A stretch of 64,000 nucleotides of DNA from Nocardia jinanensis (GCF_014645735.1 NZ_BMMH01000013.1:1-64000); one strand, 5' to 3'; shown: positions 18,277 through 27,355, numbered from the stretch's first letter. Made by a program: numbers and translations. Notes: generated by a model not told the origin, from the letters alone.

Positions 18277-19280
18277 CGCAATTGGCCTTCCGAAGGAGAT
18301 TGGACAGGGAGGAAGGCGGCTTCCCGGAACCGCCGGTTGGTATCGCAGTGCAGGGCGTAGCCCGCGCCACCGCGCAGGGTGGATTCCAAGCGGGTCGCGT
18401 CGACCGCGGTACACGCCGCGTCCAGGCGCAGGCGGATGAGGTCGGCGGGCGGAGTGGCGTGCGCGTCGGCAGTGTATTCGCGCAGACGCTGCCGCGCCGA
18501 CGAGTGCCGTTCGTCGAGAGCCCGGTACTCGTCCCGGAATTGGGCGCCGAGTCCGTCCAGCCGGGCCCCCGCCTCGCGGACCGATGTCCCGGCGACACCG
18601 GTACAGAACGCGGTCTGCAACAGCAGGAACACCGGCCGGATCGTCGCGCAGAAGGCCGGAAGATCGGCGGTGACCAGTTGGTCGTCCCGCACCTCGACCC
18701 GGTCGAAGGCCAACGCGGTGGAGGCCGTCGCACCCAGCGCCAGCAGCTCGGGCGCCGAGCGTATCTCCACACCGTCGGCATCGGCGCGGACCACCCCGAC
18801 CCGACCCTGCCCGTCCCCACCCTGGAACGGGAACACGATCAGCGAGTCCCGGAAGACATTGGAGGCCCAGGCGATAGGGCCGGAGACCCGGCCGTCGTCC
18901 GCCTCGTCGGCGTGCAGTGGCAGTTCGCCCAGACCCGCCAGGTGTTTGAGCGCCGCCGCCATCGCGGTGACACCGACCTGTCGGCCGGAGGCCAGTTCGT
19001 CGAGATACCGTTCGCGCACCGAACCGGTGGCGCGCCGGACGTATTCGAGAGCCATCCGCTGGGCCCACAGCGAGAATCCGGCCGCGAGACTCTCGGCCGC
19101 GACCTCTTCGATGACACCGGCGATCTCCCGGATATCGGAACCACCGAGCCCGGCCGCGAGCAGACCGCGCCCACCGACCTCGGCGATATCGGCGCGGGTG
19201 TCGGTAAGCCCCCGATCGAGATCGGCGGCGCGGCCGCGGACGAATTCGCCGACTGTACGACCGGTGACGGTGGCGGTCAT
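18252..19280 (-). CDS. Acyl-CoA-dehydrogenase-like flavoprotein (SfnB/DszC-like group)
   Basis: A 342-aa protein of the acyl-CoA dehydrogenase superfamily, shorter than the usual 380-400 aa. It shows an N-terminal helical domain (LAAGFSLWAQRMALEYVRRA), the middle beta region (GPIAWASNVFRDSLIVFPFQ, then LLALGATASTALAFDRVEV) and a C-terminal helical bundle. Members found beside sulfonate-type importers are often FMN-dependent monooxygenases acting on organosulfur compounds, so that is my working call. The ATG at 19280 overlaps the upstream stop (ATGA). A true acyl-CoA dehydrogenase is the alternative. Confidence 0.7.
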   Translation of the reverse strand: MTATVTGRTVGEFVRGRAADLDRGLTDTRADIAEVGGRGLLAAGLGGSDIREIAGVIEEVAAESLAAGFSLWAQRMALEYVRRATGSVRERYLDELASGRQVGVTAMAAALKHLAGLGELPLHADEADDGRVSGPIAWASNVFRDSLIVFPFQGGDGQGRVGVVRADADGVEIRSAPELLALGATASTALAFDRVEVRDDQLVTADLPAFCATIRPVFLLLQTAFCTGVAGTSVREAGARLDGLGAQFRDEYRALDERHSSARQRLREYTADAHATPPADLIRLRLDAACTAVDATRLESTLRGGAGYALHCDTNRRFREAAFLPVQSPSEGQLRWELSQYD

Positions 19281-19798
19281 ATCCGCGGATCCGCCAATTC
19301 GTGCAGGCGGTCCACCGGCGTGTTCACCGCGTCGCGGGCGCGGCGCACCGCGGCCGCGTCGGGCGCGTCGTAGAAGCACAGGCATTTGGCCGTGTCCTCA
19401 CGGACGTAGGTGCGCAGGAAGCTCACCTCGGGCACATCGGCGTATTTGGGAGCGTTGGCCTTCTTCCGGGCCAGATAGGTGTCCATATCGATTTCGGCGG
19501 GAATATCCCATTCGACGAGATATCCGGCGCCGGGCCGCGCGGCCTTGATCGCGTCCAGATCGGCGCCGACCAAGCGGACTTCGTGTGGACCGTCGACGGT
19601 CGCGGCGAGCAGATCCGGTGCCGGGAGCGCGGGAGCGCGACAGTCCGCGAATTCGACGATCGCGAAAATCCGGGCCGCACCGGCGGTGACCTGGGCTTCG
19701 ATCAGTACTCCACCTTCTTTTTCCGCTCGCGCGCCGAATTCCTCGATGGTGCGGGCGGCAGCGCCGGTGGGCACGACTTCGTACAGGTAAAGGGACAT
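19277..19798 (-). CDS. DUF4242 domain protein
   Basis: A 173-aa protein with a C-terminal DUF4242-type ferredoxin-like half: VSFLRTYVREDTAKCLCFYD, then APDAAAVRRARDAVN. The N-terminal half has a similar topology (LYLYEVVPTGAAARTIEEFG), so the protein may be a two-domain fold. The DUF4242 protein SCO4226 is a nickel-binding protein of unknown role. Here it is the first structural gene of an operon with a flavoenzyme and an ABC importer, so it could be a small accessory enzyme or metal carrier; this is inference. Confidence 0.75.
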   Translation of the reverse strand: MSLYLYEVVPTGAAARTIEEFGARAEKEGGVLIEAQVTAGAARIFAIVEFADCRAPALPAPDLLAATVDGPHEVRLVGADLDAIKAARPGAGYLVEWDIPAEIDMDTYLARKKANAPKYADVPEVSFLRTYVREDTAKCLCFYDAPDAAAVRRARDAVNTPVDRLHELADPRI

Positions 19799-19897
19799 GG
19801 GCAGCCGCCTTCCAAGGGGTGTGATCTGCGAGAGTGCGCGGCCGCGACGGCGGCCGGGAGTACGCGAACGGATCGCTACGCGGTACGCGGAGCCGGA

Positions 19898-19978
19898 TCA
19901 GCGCCGGTGACGACAGGCAGCATTGGCCACGCGCACGAGGTCCACGTGCAGGCGGCGAGTGAGGTTGCTGCGGGTCAC
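19898..19978 (-). CDS. Short cysteine-type regulatory leader peptide
   Basis: A 26-codon frame with a GTG start that ends 99 bases before the DUF4242 gene. The peptide contains LTRRLHVDLVRVANAACRHR, which has the R-R-x-H-V-D-L-x-R-V plus Cys pattern of the small actinobacterial leader peptides found ahead of sulfate, sulfonate and cysteine-related genes. Such leaders sense cysteine supply by translation attenuation. The GTG overlaps the stop of a tiny upstream frame (MDSLYP), which may matter for initiation. If right, the operon at 15636-19798 is switched on by cysteine or sulfur shortage. Confidence 0.75.
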   Translation of the reverse strand: MTRSNLTRRLHVDLVRVANAACRHRR

Positions 19979-19993
19979 GGATACAGACTATCC

Positions 19994-20015
19994 ATAGATA
20001 GAACGATCTGTCTAT
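19994..20015. promoter_or_regulatory. Imperfect inverted repeat, probable TetR operator
   Basis: ATAGATAGA (19994-20002) and TCTGTCTAT (20007-20015) are inverted with one mismatch and a 4-base spacer. The site is 25 bases before the TetR GTG and just upstream of the divergent leader peptide, so the regulator could act on both its own gene and the sulfur-type operon. Confidence 0.6.
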
Positions 20016-20040
20016 ATCGAGAACTGGTTATGGTGGACAC

Positions 20041-20634
20041 GTGGCCACAACAACGGAGTCCGCGGCACCGGCATCCGCCGAGCGGCGCGGCAAACCGGCG
20101 CCGGCGCAGCGCCTGCTCGATACCGCGACCACCCTGTTCGCCCGGCACGGTATCCGCGCGATCGGTATCGACCGGATCCTGGCCGAATCCGGAGTGGCCA
20201 GGGCCAGCCTGTATTCCAGCTACGGCTCCAAGGACGCGCTGGTCATCGCCTACCTCGAACACCTGGACGGCCGCGACCGCGCCCGCTGGAACGAAGCCAC
20301 CGCCGAGATCTCCGATCCGGCCGATCGGATCCTCACCTTCTTCGACCTCGCGCTCGAGTCCGCGCCGGATCGCGGTTTCCGTGGCTGCCAATACGCCAAT
20401 GCCGCCACCGAATTCCCGGACGAGGCGCTCGCGCCCGTGGTCGCCCATCGCCACTGGATGCTCGACACCCTTACCGAACTGCTCCGAGCCCGCCGCGCCG
20501 CCGACGCCGCCGGCCTCGCCCGCCGCATCCAATTGATCTACGACGGCGCCCTGGCCGGCTCTAAACTCGAGCACACGGTGGAACCACTACACCTCGGCCG
20601 CGCACTGGCCGCCGGGCTCATCCCGCCCGCCTGA
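20041..20634 (+). CDS. TetR family transcriptional regulator
   Basis: A 197-aa TetR regulator. Helix-turn-helix: IDRILAESGVARASLYSSYG, preceded by PAQRLLDTATTLFARHGI. The segment RGFRGCQYANAATEF in the effector domain is typical of the TetR_C_33 or AcrR-like subgroup. GTG at 20041 is the only start that fits the frame. It is divergent from the leader-peptide operon, and a good inverted repeat lies between them, so either that operon or the acyl-CoA ligase operon downstream could be its target. Confidence 0.88.
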   Translation: MATTTESAAPASAERRGKPAPAQRLLDTATTLFARHGIRAIGIDRILAESGVARASLYSSYGSKDALVIAYLEHLDGRDRARWNEATAEISDPADRILTFFDLALESAPDRGFRGCQYANAATEFPDEALAPVVAHRHWMLDTLTELLRARRAADAAGLARRIQLIYDGALAGSKLEHTVEPLHLGRALAAGLIPPA

Positions 20635-20645
20635 CCGCAGGCGGG
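20626..20645 (+). terminator. Hairpin over the TetR stop codon
   Basis: CCCGCCTG-ACCG-CAGGCGGG is a perfect 8-bp stem with a 4-base loop that includes the TetR stop codon. It lacks a T tract but is well placed to end the TetR transcript before the next operon. Confidence 0.5.
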
Positions 20646-20849
20646 ATTCCGGGTCGCCACCCACCTCCGGGCGGTCCGTTCACGCACCCCACGGCGCCGA
20701 ACCGCGGATCACATCACCTCCGGGTGACCGGCTGCGCCGGGAACCACGGTGTAAATCGCGGGTTACAAATGCTGCTCACGATTGTCCGGCGCGATTCGCC
20801 GCCCTAGGCTTCTACCACGTAGTAGATAACGTTTCTATCAGGTGGGAAA

Positions 20850-22445
20850 ATGGTCAGTAGCATCCCCGCGTTGCTCGCCTCGCACATCCGGCCGGACAAC
20901 AGCGCTCCCGCGCAGCGTTTCACCTCGTCGGGGCACTGGGTGCAGCGCAGCTACGCCGAACTGTGGTACCTGATCGGGTCGACAGCCGCGGCACTTCGCG
21001 CACTCGGTGTCCGGCACGGCGACCGGGTTGCGGTGCAGTTGCGGACCCGGGCCGATTGGTCGGTGATCGATCTCGCCGCGGCGACACTCGGCGCGCCGCT
21101 CGTACCGATATATCCCACGAGCGCTCCCGCCCAGGTACTCGATATCGTCGAGCGCACCAGACCTGTTCTGCTCATCGTGGACGCGTTGCACATCGTGCCC
21201 GGGCTGGACGCCGGAGGCCCGGCCGTCGTACGTGTCGGCGCCGAGGACGGCGACCTCGGTGAGTTGGCGGCTGGCGACGACACCGGTGCCGCAGCCACCC
21301 CCACCGTCGGGCCGCACGACCTGTACTCCATCTCGTTCACCTCGGGATCGGCCGGGAAGTCCAAGGGGTGCCTGCTCACCCACGGCAATTTCGCGGCGGT
21401 GGTCACCATGGCGGTAGCCGCCGAAACCCATCCCGAATACGGACTCGCGCACCGGGATATCGCGTTCGTCTTCCTTCCCCTGGCACACGCCTCGGCGCGG
21501 CTACAGCAGTTGACCACCTTCGCTGCGGGTGGCGAACTCGTCTACGGCCACGGCGACACCGCGCGGATCCTCGAGCAGATAGCCCAGACCGGACCGACCT
21601 ACGTTCCCGGAATGCCGCGGCTGTTCGAGAGCGCATACCTCCGGGCGAACCGTGATCCGCTGGTACTGCGCGCGATGTTCGGTGATCGGCTGATATACGC
21701 CCTCACCGGCGGTGCGCCGATCGCACCGGAACTGCTCGCGGCCTATGCGGCCGCGGGCATCCCACTGGTCGAGGGCTACGGATCCACCGAGACCTCGACC
21801 GCCCTGACCATCGCCACACCGCATGCGAACCGTCCGGGCACGGTAGGCCGCGCGCTGCCCGGGGTAGAACTCCGGATCGCCGGCGACGGCGAGATCCTGG
21901 CGCGCGGGCCGAATATGTTCGCGGGATATCTCGACGACCCGGAAGCGACCGCGCAGGCACTGCGCGACGACTGGTTCCACACCGGTGACCTCGGCCATCT
22001 GGATTCCGACGGCTACCTCACGGTGACTGGGCGGAAGAAGAACCTCATCATCACCTCCACCGGGAAGAACGTCGCGCCCGAATACGCCGAGAACATCTTC
22101 CGGCAGACCTGTCGCCTCGACGGTGTCGTCGTGGCAGGCGACAACCGGCCGTATCTCATCGCACTGGTCCTCGCGGGCGGGCATACCGTCGACGACGACG
22201 AGCTCGCGTCCGCCGCGCGGCTGATCAATTCCGCGGTGTCACCGCCGGAGCGCATTCGCAAGATCGCGGTGGTCGACCGAGCACTGTCGCGGGCCGATGG
22301 CGAACTCACCGAGAGCGGAAAGACCGTACGGCCCACCGTCCTGGCCCATCTGCGCGGCGTGGTCGACGACATCTACCAGGGCACCGCGCCCGACTCCGTC
22401 CGCGTGATCGAGATCGTCCGGCGGCCGCTGCGCCACGCGAGCTGA
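20850..22445 (+). CDS. AMP-binding acyl-CoA ligase (FadD-like)
   Basis: A 531-aa ANL-family ligase. The P-loop-like motif is ISFTSGSAGKSKGCLLTHGN, the aromatic/TE motif is EGYGSTETS, and the hinge motif is WFHTGDLGHLDSDGYLTVTG with GRKKN and K. It should activate a carboxylic acid to its CoA thioester in the cytosol. It begins a block with a NitT/TauT-type importer, so it may activate the imported carboxylate or its product. The upstream 215 bases contain an imperfect palindrome around TAGATAACGTTTCTA. The substrate is unknown. Confidence 0.9.
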   Translation: MVSSIPALLASHIRPDNSAPAQRFTSSGHWVQRSYAELWYLIGSTAAALRALGVRHGDRVAVQLRTRADWSVIDLAAATLGAPLVPIYPTSAPAQVLDIVERTRPVLLIVDALHIVPGLDAGGPAVVRVGAEDGDLGELAAGDDTGAAATPTVGPHDLYSISFTSGSAGKSKGCLLTHGNFAAVVTMAVAAETHPEYGLAHRDIAFVFLPLAHASARLQQLTTFAAGGELVYGHGDTARILEQIAQTGPTYVPGMPRLFESAYLRANRDPLVLRAMFGDRLIYALTGGAPIAPELLAAYAAAGIPLVEGYGSTETSTALTIATPHANRPGTVGRALPGVELRIAGDGEILARGPNMFAGYLDDPEATAQALRDDWFHTGDLGHLDSDGYLTVTGRKKNLIITSTGKNVAPEYAENIFRQTCRLDGVVVAGDNRPYLIALVLAGGHTVDDDELASAARLINSAVSPPERIRKIAVVDRALSRADGELTESGKTVRPTVLAHLRGVVDDIYQGTAPDSVRVIEIVRRPLRHAS

Positions 22446-22500
22446 AGTCCCCGGCTCCATATTCCGCCGGAAACGCATTCCCGCCCTACAGAGGAGAACG

Positions 22501-23814
22501 ATGAAGAAGCTCTTACGTGGTCGCCTCGGCGCGTTACTCGCCGCCGCGGTCACGGTGTCGATGCTCACCGCGTGCGCGTCCGGACTCGACAGTCCCGGTA
22601 GCGGGGCCGCACCTTTCGTCCCGCCCGCCGCGGCGGCCGCGCCGGGCGAGACGATCCCGGAGGCCACGGTGAAAGCGGGATTCTCCCCCTACGGTGACGA
22701 ATTGCTCGGGATCGCCGGAGTCACCCGGGGCTATTTCGACCAGGTCGGCATCTCCATCGACCCGGCGCCGCACGGCGCGCAGACCGATCTGATCGGATCG
22801 CTGACACCGCTGATCAACCAGCAGATCGAAGTGGGTTCCGGATACCTCTCGGCCATTCCGCCGCAGCTCGACAATGTGGACGATGTCGTGGGATTCGGTA
22901 TCAGCGATGTGTTCTACGGCTACCGGATTCTCGCTCCGGCAGGCAAATACAAAACCCTCGACCAGATCATGAAATCGGGCCACTCCTATGAGGAGGCGGT
23001 ATCGATCGTGCTGGACCAGGTGAAGGGCCACGACGTCATCCTGCGGCAGGGTGTGGCTCCTACTTTCTACAACCTCATCACCGGCACCGCGGGCGGCTCC
23101 ATGACCGACTGGAACGTTCAATACCTCGGCAATCCCGATATCGTCCGGGCCGCCCAGTCCGGTCAGGCGGATTTCGTCTCGCCGACCGGGGCGGTCGAGA
23201 TCGTCCGATTGCAGATGGACGGCTGGGAGCCGCTGATCGACCTGCGGCAGGTCATCGACAATATGCCGGCCGCGGATACCGTCTCGCTGCGTTCGACCTT
23301 CTCCGGCTATCTGACGACGACCGGCTACGCGGAGAAGAACTGGGACACTCTGCTGCGATTCACCAGCGTTGTGTACCGCCTGATCGACGATATGAAGGCC
23401 GATCCGGTGGGCACCGCGAAAGATTTCGTGGACTACGTCAACAGCTACACCGGGTCCGCGCTGACGGCCGAAGAGCTCGCCGCCACATTCGACGGCCTGT
23501 ACGCCCTGCGTGATTTCGAATCCGCCGCCACCTTCTACGACAATGGTGACGACACGTTCAATTTCCAGAAGGTGGCGGGAGCGCAGATCGCCGAACTCGC
23601 CGCCCAGAAAGTCATCGGCGAGGGCCACCGCGCCGACCAGTTCAGTATCGCCGGCCATATCTATCACGCCCTCGCCGACTATCGCGCGAAAGCCGATACC
23701 GCCCTGGCCGCCGCACCGGACAGCGAGCTGACACGGGCGGCGAAAGCACAGTACGACGCGCGTAACTATCTCGACGCCTATCGCATGGCCGCCGCCGCGA
23801 ACGATGCGTCATGA
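22501..23814 (+). CDS. ABC transporter substrate-binding lipoprotein
   Basis: A 437-aa lipoprotein with a type II signal (lipobox SMLTAC, Cys at about 25), behind a clear GAGGAG ribosome site. The mature domain starts at ATVKAGFSPYGDELLGIAGV and includes RGYFDQVGISI and SGYLSAIPPQLDN, as in NitT/TauT-family binding proteins. An extra C-terminal helical region (about residues 300-437) is longer than in typical relatives. It overlaps the permease by 4 bases. The ligand is unknown. Confidence 0.88.
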   Translation: MKKLLRGRLGALLAAAVTVSMLTACASGLDSPGSGAAPFVPPAAAAAPGETIPEATVKAGFSPYGDELLGIAGVTRGYFDQVGISIDPAPHGAQTDLIGSLTPLINQQIEVGSGYLSAIPPQLDNVDDVVGFGISDVFYGYRILAPAGKYKTLDQIMKSGHSYEEAVSIVLDQVKGHDVILRQGVAPTFYNLITGTAGGSMTDWNVQYLGNPDIVRAAQSGQADFVSPTGAVEIVRLQMDGWEPLIDLRQVIDNMPAADTVSLRSTFSGYLTTTGYAEKNWDTLLRFTSVVYRLIDDMKADPVGTAKDFVDYVNSYTGSALTAEELAATFDGLYALRDFESAATFYDNGDDTFNFQKVAGAQIAELAAQKVIGEGHRADQFSIAGHIYHALADYRAKADTALAAAPDSELTRAAKAQYDARNYLDAYRMAAAANDAS

Positions 23815-24686
23815 CGACCACCTACCACGCCGCAGCGCCTCTGGACGCCACGGGCACATCCGGTTCCGTGGGTCGCCCCCGGCCACCGGATCGCGCCCGC
23901 CGCGGACGACAGCTGGGCAGCGCACTCGGCTGGCGGGCGCTGGGGGTGGTCGTATTCCTCGCCGGCTGGCATCTCATCGCACTGGGGGTCGCTTCCCGCG
24001 CGATCCTGCCGGGGCCGCTGGAGGTGTGGATCGATTTCACGAGCAGTTTCGCCGACGACCCCGGTCTGCGATACCTCGGTGTGCGATCACCCGGCGTGGC
24101 GATCAACCTCGTCTGGACGGTCGGCCTGGCCGTGGTGGCCTGGGCGGCCGGAAGCGTTCTCGGCGCGGCCGCGGGATTGCTCAGTTCCCGGATCCAATGG
24201 ATCCGTAACGCCTGCGAACCGTTGTTCTTCGTCTTCGGCGCGGTCCCGGCACTGGTTCTGGCACCGTTCTTCCTGGTCTGGTTCGGGCAGGGGCATCTGA
24301 ACAAGATGCTGCTGGTCGGCTTCTACTGTTTCGTATCGGTCGGCCTGGTCGCGCAATCCGCCGCGGCGGCGCTCCCGCCGTCGTCCGAGGAGTACGCGGC
24401 GACCCAGGGATTGAACACGCGCGCTCGGTTCCTCTACGTCCTCGTGCCGGGCACCCTGCCTTCGGTGCTGTCGGGGCTGCGTATCGCCTTGGCCACCGCC
24501 ATCGCGGTTCAGGCGACCGTGGAACTGCTCGGCTCGCAGATCGGAATCGGCCGCCTCATCGCGCTACGTGCCGGGCAGGGCGATGTTTCCGGTGTTCTCG
24601 GGCTATCGATCGCCCTGGGTGTCGTGGCGATCGTCTTGGACCTCGTATTGCGCCGGGGTATTCGGGTCCTCACCCGCTGGCAGTGA
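23811..24686 (+). CDS. ABC transporter permease (first of two)
   Basis: A 291-aa permease of the NitT/TauT class with about six hydrophobic segments and an EAA-type loop (ATQGLNTRARFLYVLVPGTL). An N-terminal Arg/Pro-rich cytoplasmic stretch of about 35 residues precedes the first helix. The ATG overlaps the lipoprotein stop. A second permease follows the ATPase, so the channel is probably a heterodimer. Confidence 0.88.
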   Translation: MTTTYHAAAPLDATGTSGSVGRPRPPDRARRGRQLGSALGWRALGVVVFLAGWHLIALGVASRAILPGPLEVWIDFTSSFADDPGLRYLGVRSPGVAINLVWTVGLAVVAWAAGSVLGAAAGLLSSRIQWIRNACEPLFFVFGAVPALVLAPFFLVWFGQGHLNKMLLVGFYCFVSVGLVAQSAAAALPPSSEEYAATQGLNTRARFLYVLVPGTLPSVLSGLRIALATAIAVQATVELLGSQIGIGRLIALRAGQGDVSGVLGLSIALGVVAIVLDLVLRRGIRVLTRWQ

Positions 24687-24706
24687 CGACAGGAGTGGAA
24701 AACACG

Positions 24707-25510
24707 ATGACGACAGAACCGATCGCCACCGGCGGCACCCGCCTGGACCTGGCATTCGATATCACCGATCTCACGGTGCGCTTCGGGAAAGGCGCCGCGG
24801 CGGTGACGCCGCTGCAGAAACTTTCCCTCGAAGTCCCGGACGGCCAATTCCTGTGCATTCTGGGGCCTTCGGGCCAGGGAAAGAGCACACTGCTGCGGTG
24901 TATGGCCGGGCTCCAGGAGGCGACCTCGGGATCGATGAGGGCGGCCGGGCGCGAGGTCACCGGGCCCACCGCGAATCTGGGAATGGTGTTCCAGCAGGAC
25001 GCGATTCCGCAGTGGCTGCGGGTGCGCGACAACATTTCCTTCGGGCCGCGGATGCGTAAGGTCCCCGCGCACGAATGGAAGCCGCGTGTCGAGCATTTCA
25101 TCTCGGCGGTGGGCCTGTCCGGCCGGGAGAACGCCTGGCCGAAAGAGCTGTCCGGCGGGATGCGGAAGCGCGTCGCCATCGGCGCGGTCTTCGCCAACGA
25201 TCCCGATATCCTGCTCATGGACGAGCCGTTCGGCTCACTCGACTATTTCACCAGGGCGACATTGCACGCCACGCTGCTGAAGCTGTGGGCCGAGACGCGC
25301 AAGACCATTGTCTTCGTCACCCACGATGTGGACGAAGCGCTGCTGCTCGCCGATCGGATCGTGGTGGTCACCGACGGAAAGATCGGCGCGGATATCGAGT
25401 TGCCGTTCGCGCGCCCCCGCGACGACGGACTCCGGATGGACCCCGAGGCCGATACGATCCGGCGCGGGCTGCTCGAGGTGCTGCGGGCGCCGGCGAGGAT
25501 GCAGTCGTGA
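24707..25510 (+). CDS. ABC transporter ATP-binding protein
   Basis: A 267-aa ATPase. Walker A is GPSGQGKST (Gln where Ser/Cys/Gly is usual), the signature LSGGMRKR, Walker B ILLMDEPF and the switch VTHDVDEA. ATG at 24707 is chosen, with AGGAG 11 bases upstream; a GTG at 24683 overlapping the permease stop is the alternative and would add 8 residues. It serves the two flanking permeases. Confidence 0.9.
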   Translation: MTTEPIATGGTRLDLAFDITDLTVRFGKGAAAVTPLQKLSLEVPDGQFLCILGPSGQGKSTLLRCMAGLQEATSGSMRAAGREVTGPTANLGMVFQQDAIPQWLRVRDNISFGPRMRKVPAHEWKPRVEHFISAVGLSGRENAWPKELSGGMRKRVAIGAVFANDPDILLMDEPFGSLDYFTRATLHATLLKLWAETRKTIVFVTHDVDEALLLADRIVVVTDGKIGADIELPFARPRDDGLRMDPEADTIRRGLLEVLRAPARMQS

Positions 25511-26388
25511 CGGCGGCGGGCGCAACGCGCGGACCGGCGGCGACCCGGCGTCCGAAACTGGTGCTGCGCACCCGGGCCAGCGGATACAGCATCCTCGTCG
25601 GACTAGTGGTCGGGCTGGCGGTCTGGGAGGTGGCGGCCCGGGTGATGGCGGCGGCGAACGACCAGGCCGATCGGGTGCTGCCTTCGCTGGTGACCATCGC
25701 GCGCGAGGGTTTCACCGGGCTCGGCCACTACTACTCGGGCGGGCTGGGCGTCTCCGCGGTGGGCGACGGTGATGCCGTCTCCGCCGCGGCCGCCCTGGTC
25801 TACAACGGACTGATCACCACCGGACGGGTGGCCGCCGGACTTGTGCTCGCTGTCGCGGTCGGCATGGCCCTGGGCCTGCTGGTCGCGGCGGTGCGTCCGG
25901 TCCGGCTCGGGGTATCCGGTGTGGCCGAGTTGATGCGTATGCTGCCCGCGCTCGCGATGGCGCCCCTGTTCACGCTGTGGTTCGGTGCGACCTCGACGGC
26001 CAGTGTGGTGTTCATCGTCTTCGCCGCCGCGTTCATCGTGCTGATCGCCGTGGTCAACGCGGTGGCGAATCTGGCGCCGGAACTCACCGAGTTTCCGCGG
26101 ACACTGGGTCTGTCGAACCGGTCGCTGTACTGCCGGGTGGTACTTCCCGCGATCCTGCCCGAACTACGCGGGCCGCTGATGTTCGCCGGGCTCGTCGCCT
26201 GGACGAGTGTGCTGGCCTCGGAGATGTACGGTCTGCAATCGGGTCTGGGATGGATGCTCAGCGATACGCTGCGCTTCTCCCGGATCGACCGGATGTTCGT
26301 CGTCGCGGTGGTGTTCTCGGTGCTCGCGCTGGCGACGATGAAACTCGTCGCGGTGCTCGTCGGCCGGGTCACGAGGTGGAGTCCCTGA
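25507..26388 (+). CDS. ABC transporter permease (second of two)
   Basis: A 293-aa permease that begins with GTG at 25507, overlapping the ATPase stop (GTGA). It has about six membrane segments and the EAA loop FPRTLGLSNRSLYCRVVLPA. Two different permeases in one NitT/TauT importer are less common than a single homodimer. It ends at a strong hairpin shared with the convergent IclR gene. Confidence 0.88.
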   Translation: MTAAGATRGPAATRRPKLVLRTRASGYSILVGLVVGLAVWEVAARVMAAANDQADRVLPSLVTIAREGFTGLGHYYSGGLGVSAVGDGDAVSAAAALVYNGLITTGRVAAGLVLAVAVGMALGLLVAAVRPVRLGVSGVAELMRMLPALAMAPLFTLWFGATSTASVVFIVFAAAFIVLIAVVNAVANLAPELTEFPRTLGLSNRSLYCRVVLPAILPELRGPLMFAGLVAWTSVLASEMYGLQSGLGWMLSDTLRFSRIDRMFVVAVVFSVLALATMKLVAVLVGRVTRWSP

Positions 26389-26417
26389 TCCGGCCACCCG
26401 GGCGGGCGCGGCCGGAT
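26388..26417. terminator. Bidirectional terminator hairpin
   Basis: ATCCGGCC (26388-26395) and GGCCGGAT (26410-26417) form a perfect 8-bp stem around a 14-base loop between the convergent permease and IclR genes. A second possible pairing of CCCGGGC with GCCCGGG further down may strengthen it. Confidence 0.55.
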
Positions 26418-26442
26418 ATCGCACCTGCCCGGGTTCACCGGA

Positions 26443-27219
26443 TCAGAACAGCGCCGCGCTGAGCGGCAGCCGGACACCGATCGCCGCCGCCGTCTCGCGC
26501 AATTCGGGCAGCCAGCCGAGCATGCGGTCCTGGGAAACACGGAACACCGGTGCGGAGATACACAGCGCCGCAATGGTTTCCGCTCGCCCGTTGCGCACCG
26601 GAACCGCGATCGCCCGGACACCGGGGTCGAACTCCTCGTTCGCGGTGGCGAAATCGTCCGAGCGCACCCTGTCCAGCTCCGCGGTCAACCGCGCCCGGTC
26701 GGTCACCGTGTTCGCGGTCCACGCGTCCAGGGCGACTTCGTCGAGAACCGATGCCAGACGTTCGGGATCGAGTTGGCCGAGCAGAACCTTGCCGGTCGAG
26801 GTCGCGTACAGCGGTTCGCTCTCGCCGACCGATCCGCGGATACCGACCGCGTGCTCGGTACCGATCTTCTCGATGAACAGCGCCCGGCTGTTGCTCAGCA
26901 CCGAGAGCTGGACCGTCTCGCCCGTCCGGCGACTCAGTTCCCGCATGAGCGGCCGGGCGGTTTCGGCGACGGAGAGCACGCCGGAGACCTTGGTGGCCAG
27001 TTCGAAGACACGGACACCGAGACGGTAGGTCTTGTCCGACGGATCGAAACTGACGAATCCGCGTTCTGCCATCGTGTGCAGGAGCCGGTGCACCGTACTG
27101 ACGGCCAGCGTCGTCGCGCGGGCGATATCGGTGGCCGTCGCGCCGCGCGGATGGTCGCCCAGGGTCTGGAGCAGGACGAGCCCCTTCGACAGCATTCCCT
27201 GTGATTCGGCGGGTGCCAT
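26443..27219 (-). CDS. IclR family transcriptional regulator
   Basis: A 258-aa IclR regulator. The N-terminal winged helix (ATDIARATTLAVSTVHRLLH, then TMAERGFVSFDPSDKTYRLG) is followed by the GAF-like effector domain (SVLSNSRALFIEKIG, AVPVRNGRAETIAALCIS). It is divergent from hyuA and probably controls it, and perhaps the importer operon too. A perfect palindrome downstream of the hyuA promoter is a suitable binding site. The effector is likely the hydantoin-like substrate or a breakdown product. Confidence 0.92.
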   Translation of the reverse strand: MAPAESQGMLSKGLVLLQTLGDHPRGATATDIARATTLAVSTVHRLLHTMAERGFVSFDPSDKTYRLGVRVFELATKVSGVLSVAETARPLMRELSRRTGETVQLSVLSNSRALFIEKIGTEHAVGIRGSVGESEPLYATSTGKVLLGQLDPERLASVLDEVALDAWTANTVTDRARLTAELDRVRSDDFATANEEFDPGVRAIAVPVRNGRAETIAALCISAPVFRVSQDRMLGWLPELRETAAAIGVRLPLSAALF

Positions 27220-27355
27220 GTTCCTCCTCGTGCTCGATGTCCCGATAGCGGGGACGGTTTCCGAGCTGGTTGTTCTGCAGCGAAGCCAGGCGTTCGTTCA
27301 GTGGAAAAGTATTCCGCAGTACAAGAACTTATGACACCGGAACCACTTCTTCCAG

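Noticed and set aside
20815..20850. A near-palindrome around TAGATAACGTTTCTA before the acyl-CoA ligase
   Set aside because: Two mismatches in a 15-base palindrome are not enough to call an operator, although the position is suitable.
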